The position numbers and the translations under genes are program-made. The notes under the pieces were generated by a model. The model ran no database searches and had not been told where the DNA came from. It saw only the letters and a list, made by a program, of their open reading frames with translations. Positions 5,812 through 6,904 of a stretch of 6,904 nucleotides of DNA are shown one piece after another. Numbering within the stretch: position 1 is the stretch's first letter; each line of letters starts with the position of its first letter. Origin of the DNA: Bacillota bacterium (lineage in GTDB: Bacteria > Bacillota > Clostridia > Peptostreptococcales > Anaerovoracaceae); contig JAEDNK010000080.1 of assembly GCA_016302545.1 (NCBI GenBank), forward strand, positions 1 through 6,904, written 5' to 3'.

Positions 5812-6615
5812 TTATACGGTAGGACCTAAAGGAATATTAGGGAAAACCGGTTCGCCGAAGTAAATGTACACGAACTTAATGCTATAGAAGTCTACCACCA
5901 GTATGTTTCCGTCGGAAATATCCTGCAGCAGCAGGTAGTTGTTTCCTACGCCTACGAGGAATCCAAAGCGTTCTTCAGTGTTTCCCGAGCCGATGAGCTG
6001 TTCTACTCTTACATAACGACCTATCTGAGTCCTGAGAAAGCCGTTCATGTACTGGATGGAGTCGTAGTCGATGGTCTGTTCGTATTCAGGCGGAACCATC
6101 GGGTGACTCGGGACATTGAAGCTGGGGCTCTGGCTTCCCGCAGCGGCCAGGGAGTTTACATAGTCTGTCATGCCGTTAAAGTTAAGCGGAAATTCGGGAT
6201 GCTGCTGCATTTGAGGCGCCAATGTCTGCCTGCGGGTGACACCGTTGTCATCTGTCATGGTGTTCTGCATTCCCTGCGTGTTCGGCATTCCTTGCATTCC
6301 CTGCATTTGTGTACTCTGCATGCCCTGGCTGCCCTGCATCTGAGTTCCGGGCATGCCCTGTACTCCCGGAATCATACCGGGTGCCGTTCTGGTCTGTACT
6401 TCGACTGCATTTTCTGAAGCAGCCCCTGATGCAGCCGGAATTTCTGCCGCCGTAACTGACGACACAGCCGCAGATACCGTTTCTGCAGGCGATACTGCCA
6501 CTGCAGCCTCCGGTGCAGGTGCTGATGCCTCTTCAATCTGTATTCTGTCGCCTATATGTATTTCGCCTTTCTTAATCATCCTAGGTGTGACAATATTTCC
6601 ACCGCAAGGTGCCAT
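5812..6615 (-). CDS. gerQ: GerQ-like spore coat protein with Ala/Pro and Gln/Met-rich insertion
   Basis: Residues about 186-256 of this 267-residue protein match the GerQ coat domain: YMNGFLRTQIGRYVRV, then a hydrophobic beta-rich stretch with GNNYLLLQD and NILVVDFYSIKFVYIYF. In Bacillus, GerQ is an inner-coat protein needed to place the cortex hydrolase CwlJ and is cross-linked by transglutaminase. Here the domain follows a conserved-looking N-terminus (MAPCGGNIVTPRMIKKGEI), an Ala/Pro/Val-rich segment (about 30-79), a Gln-Gly-Met repeat region (about 80-119) and a Gln/Pro-rich linker. Bacillus GerQ is shorter and I know of no such insertion there. AGGAGG (6627-6622) lies 6 nt before ATG 6615. 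The CwlJ-like gene ends 23 nt upstream, consistent with an operon such as that of the Bacillus cereus/anthracis group. The domain call rests on remembered family patterns. Confidence 0.82.
   Translation of the reverse strand: MAPCGGNIVTPRMIKKGEIHIGDRIQIEEASAPAPEAAVAVSPAETVSAAVSSVTAAEIPAASGAASENAVEVQTRTAPGMIPGVQGMPGTQMQGSQGMQSTQMQGMQGMPNTQGMQNTMTDDNGVTRRQTLAPQMQQHPEFPLNFNGMTDYVNSLAAAGSQSPSFNVPSHPMVPPEYEQTIDYDSIQYMNGFLRTQIGRYVRVEQLIGSGNTEERFGFLVGVGNNYLLLQDISDGNILVVDFYSIKFVYIYFGEPVFPNIPLGPTV
6259..6378 (-). repeat. Degenerate Gln-Gly-Met repeat region in the gerQ-like gene
   Basis: Residues 80-119 of the GerQ-like protein consist of irregular short units such as QGM, MQG, QGMP and TQMQG. At the DNA level on the plus strand this appears as repeated tgcat/cattcc and ccctg words. 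The units are imperfect and of unequal length. The region is low in complexity, is probably disordered in the protein and may vary in length between strains. Confidence 0.8.
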
Positions 6616-6638
6616 AAAAAACCTCCTGAAAATAATAT

Positions 6639-6904
6639 TTAAGTGTCTTTATACAATTCAGTGGGAATATAGAAACAGTGATCTCCCACCCTGTTATGTA
6701 TAACACCTACTCTTGTAGGAAAATATGTAGGGCAGGTATCGCTGTAAGGGTTGAAGAAGAAGAGGGACTGGTCCACGCCTTGAAGCCTTCCTCCGTCCAG
6801 CGCCCAGTCGACTATGTCGTAATGCTCCTGGGTAGGGGTCATGTTATAGACATTCTGAGCGTTATACTGACCTCCTACGGTTTCCCGCATACACACGAAC
6901 TGCC
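6639..6904 (-). CDS. cwlJ: CwlJ/SleB-family cortex-lytic cell wall hydrolase, C-terminal part (5' end outside window)
   Basis: Only the last 87 codons are present; the frame stays open to the right edge (Gln-Phe-Val-Cys-Met-Arg before the first candidate internal starts). The visible residues match the C-terminal half of the hydrolase-2 family: the QF at the break, AQNVYNMTPTQEHYDIVDWAL, then SLFFFNPYSDTCPTYFPTR and NRVGDHCFYIPTELY. The DHCFY(x)PT ending and lack of further domains favour CwlJ over SleB. The expected catalytic glutamate and any signal peptide would be in the missing N-terminal half. CwlJ degrades cortex peptidoglycan during germination and is placed in the coat with GerQ, whose likely gene follows 23 nt downstream. 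The GTG at 6896 is unlikely to be a real start because homology continues upstream. Confidence 0.87.
   Translation of the reverse strand, partial: QFVCMRETVGGQYNAQNVYNMTPTQEHYDIVDWALDGGRLQGVDQSLFFFNPYSDTCPTYFPTRVGVIHNRVGDHCFYIPTELYKDT

Noticed and set aside
6259..6378. Repeats considered as a CRISPR array or DNA satellite
   Set aside because: The units are short, unequal and lack spacers. They are explained by Gln-Gly-Met repeats in a coding frame.
6103..6703. Two overlapping plus-strand frames (6103-6417 and 6353-6703)
   Set aside because: Both are antisense to the low-complexity part of the gerQ-like gene, where a repetitive composition keeps other frames open. Neither has a convincing start signal.

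Overview
The window looks like chromosomal DNA from an endospore-forming Firmicute, more likely a clostridial-type anaerobe than a Bacillus. The evidence is two sets of spore-coat or germination genes (cotJA-cotJB-cotJC and a cwlJ-like/gerQ-like pair), strong GGAGG-type ribosome binding sites, moderate base composition, and an ISF-like (clostridial/archaeal style) flavoprotein. I cannot name the genus. No mobile element, CRISPR array, tRNA, rRNA or riboswitch was seen. The DNA is densely coding and no gene-free stretch exceeds 300 bases.

Layout: (1) 20-1195, plus strand: a 391-residue probable flavoprotein. Its C-terminal half is an NADPH-dependent FMN reductase/flavodoxin-like domain with a four-cysteine cluster, and its N-terminal half looks like a second, degenerate flavodoxin-like domain. 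The two are joined by a small Gly-Arg-Thr repeat. (2) 1170-2420, minus strand: the tightly packed coat operon cotJA-cotJB-cotJC. Its 3' end overlaps the 3' end of the flavoprotein gene by 26 bp. (3) About 2433-2569: a divergent promoter region. (4) 2570-5724, plus strand: a three-gene operon with a shortened KdpD-like sensor kinase, a KdpE/OmpR-type response regulator and a fused AroE-AroK enzyme (shikimate dehydrogenase plus shikimate kinase), separated by 12 nt or overlapping by 1 nt. (5) 5748-5785: a perfect 11-bp stem acting as a likely bidirectional terminator. (6) 5812-6904, minus strand: a GerQ-like coat protein preceded by the 3' part of a CwlJ/SleB-type cortex hydrolase that runs off the right edge.

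How the genes fit together: the minus-strand genes belong to sporulation. CotJC is a manganese-catalase-fold coat protein with its metal ligands intact, and CotJA/CotJB are its coat partners. CwlJ-like hydrolase and GerQ form a known pair in which GerQ is needed to place CwlJ in the coat, where it degrades cortex peptidoglycan at germination. The plus-strand operon between them appears vegetative, a two-component system co-transcribed with two consecutive steps of the shikimate pathway. No kdpFABC potassium-pump genes are present in the window, so a potassium role for the two-component system is not supported here.

Nothing here is clearly a wholly new system. The points most worth checking are the tandem flavodoxin protein, the coupling of a KdpDE-like pair to an AroE-AroK fusion, and the GerQ-like protein with a long Ala/Pro and Gln/Met-rich insertion.
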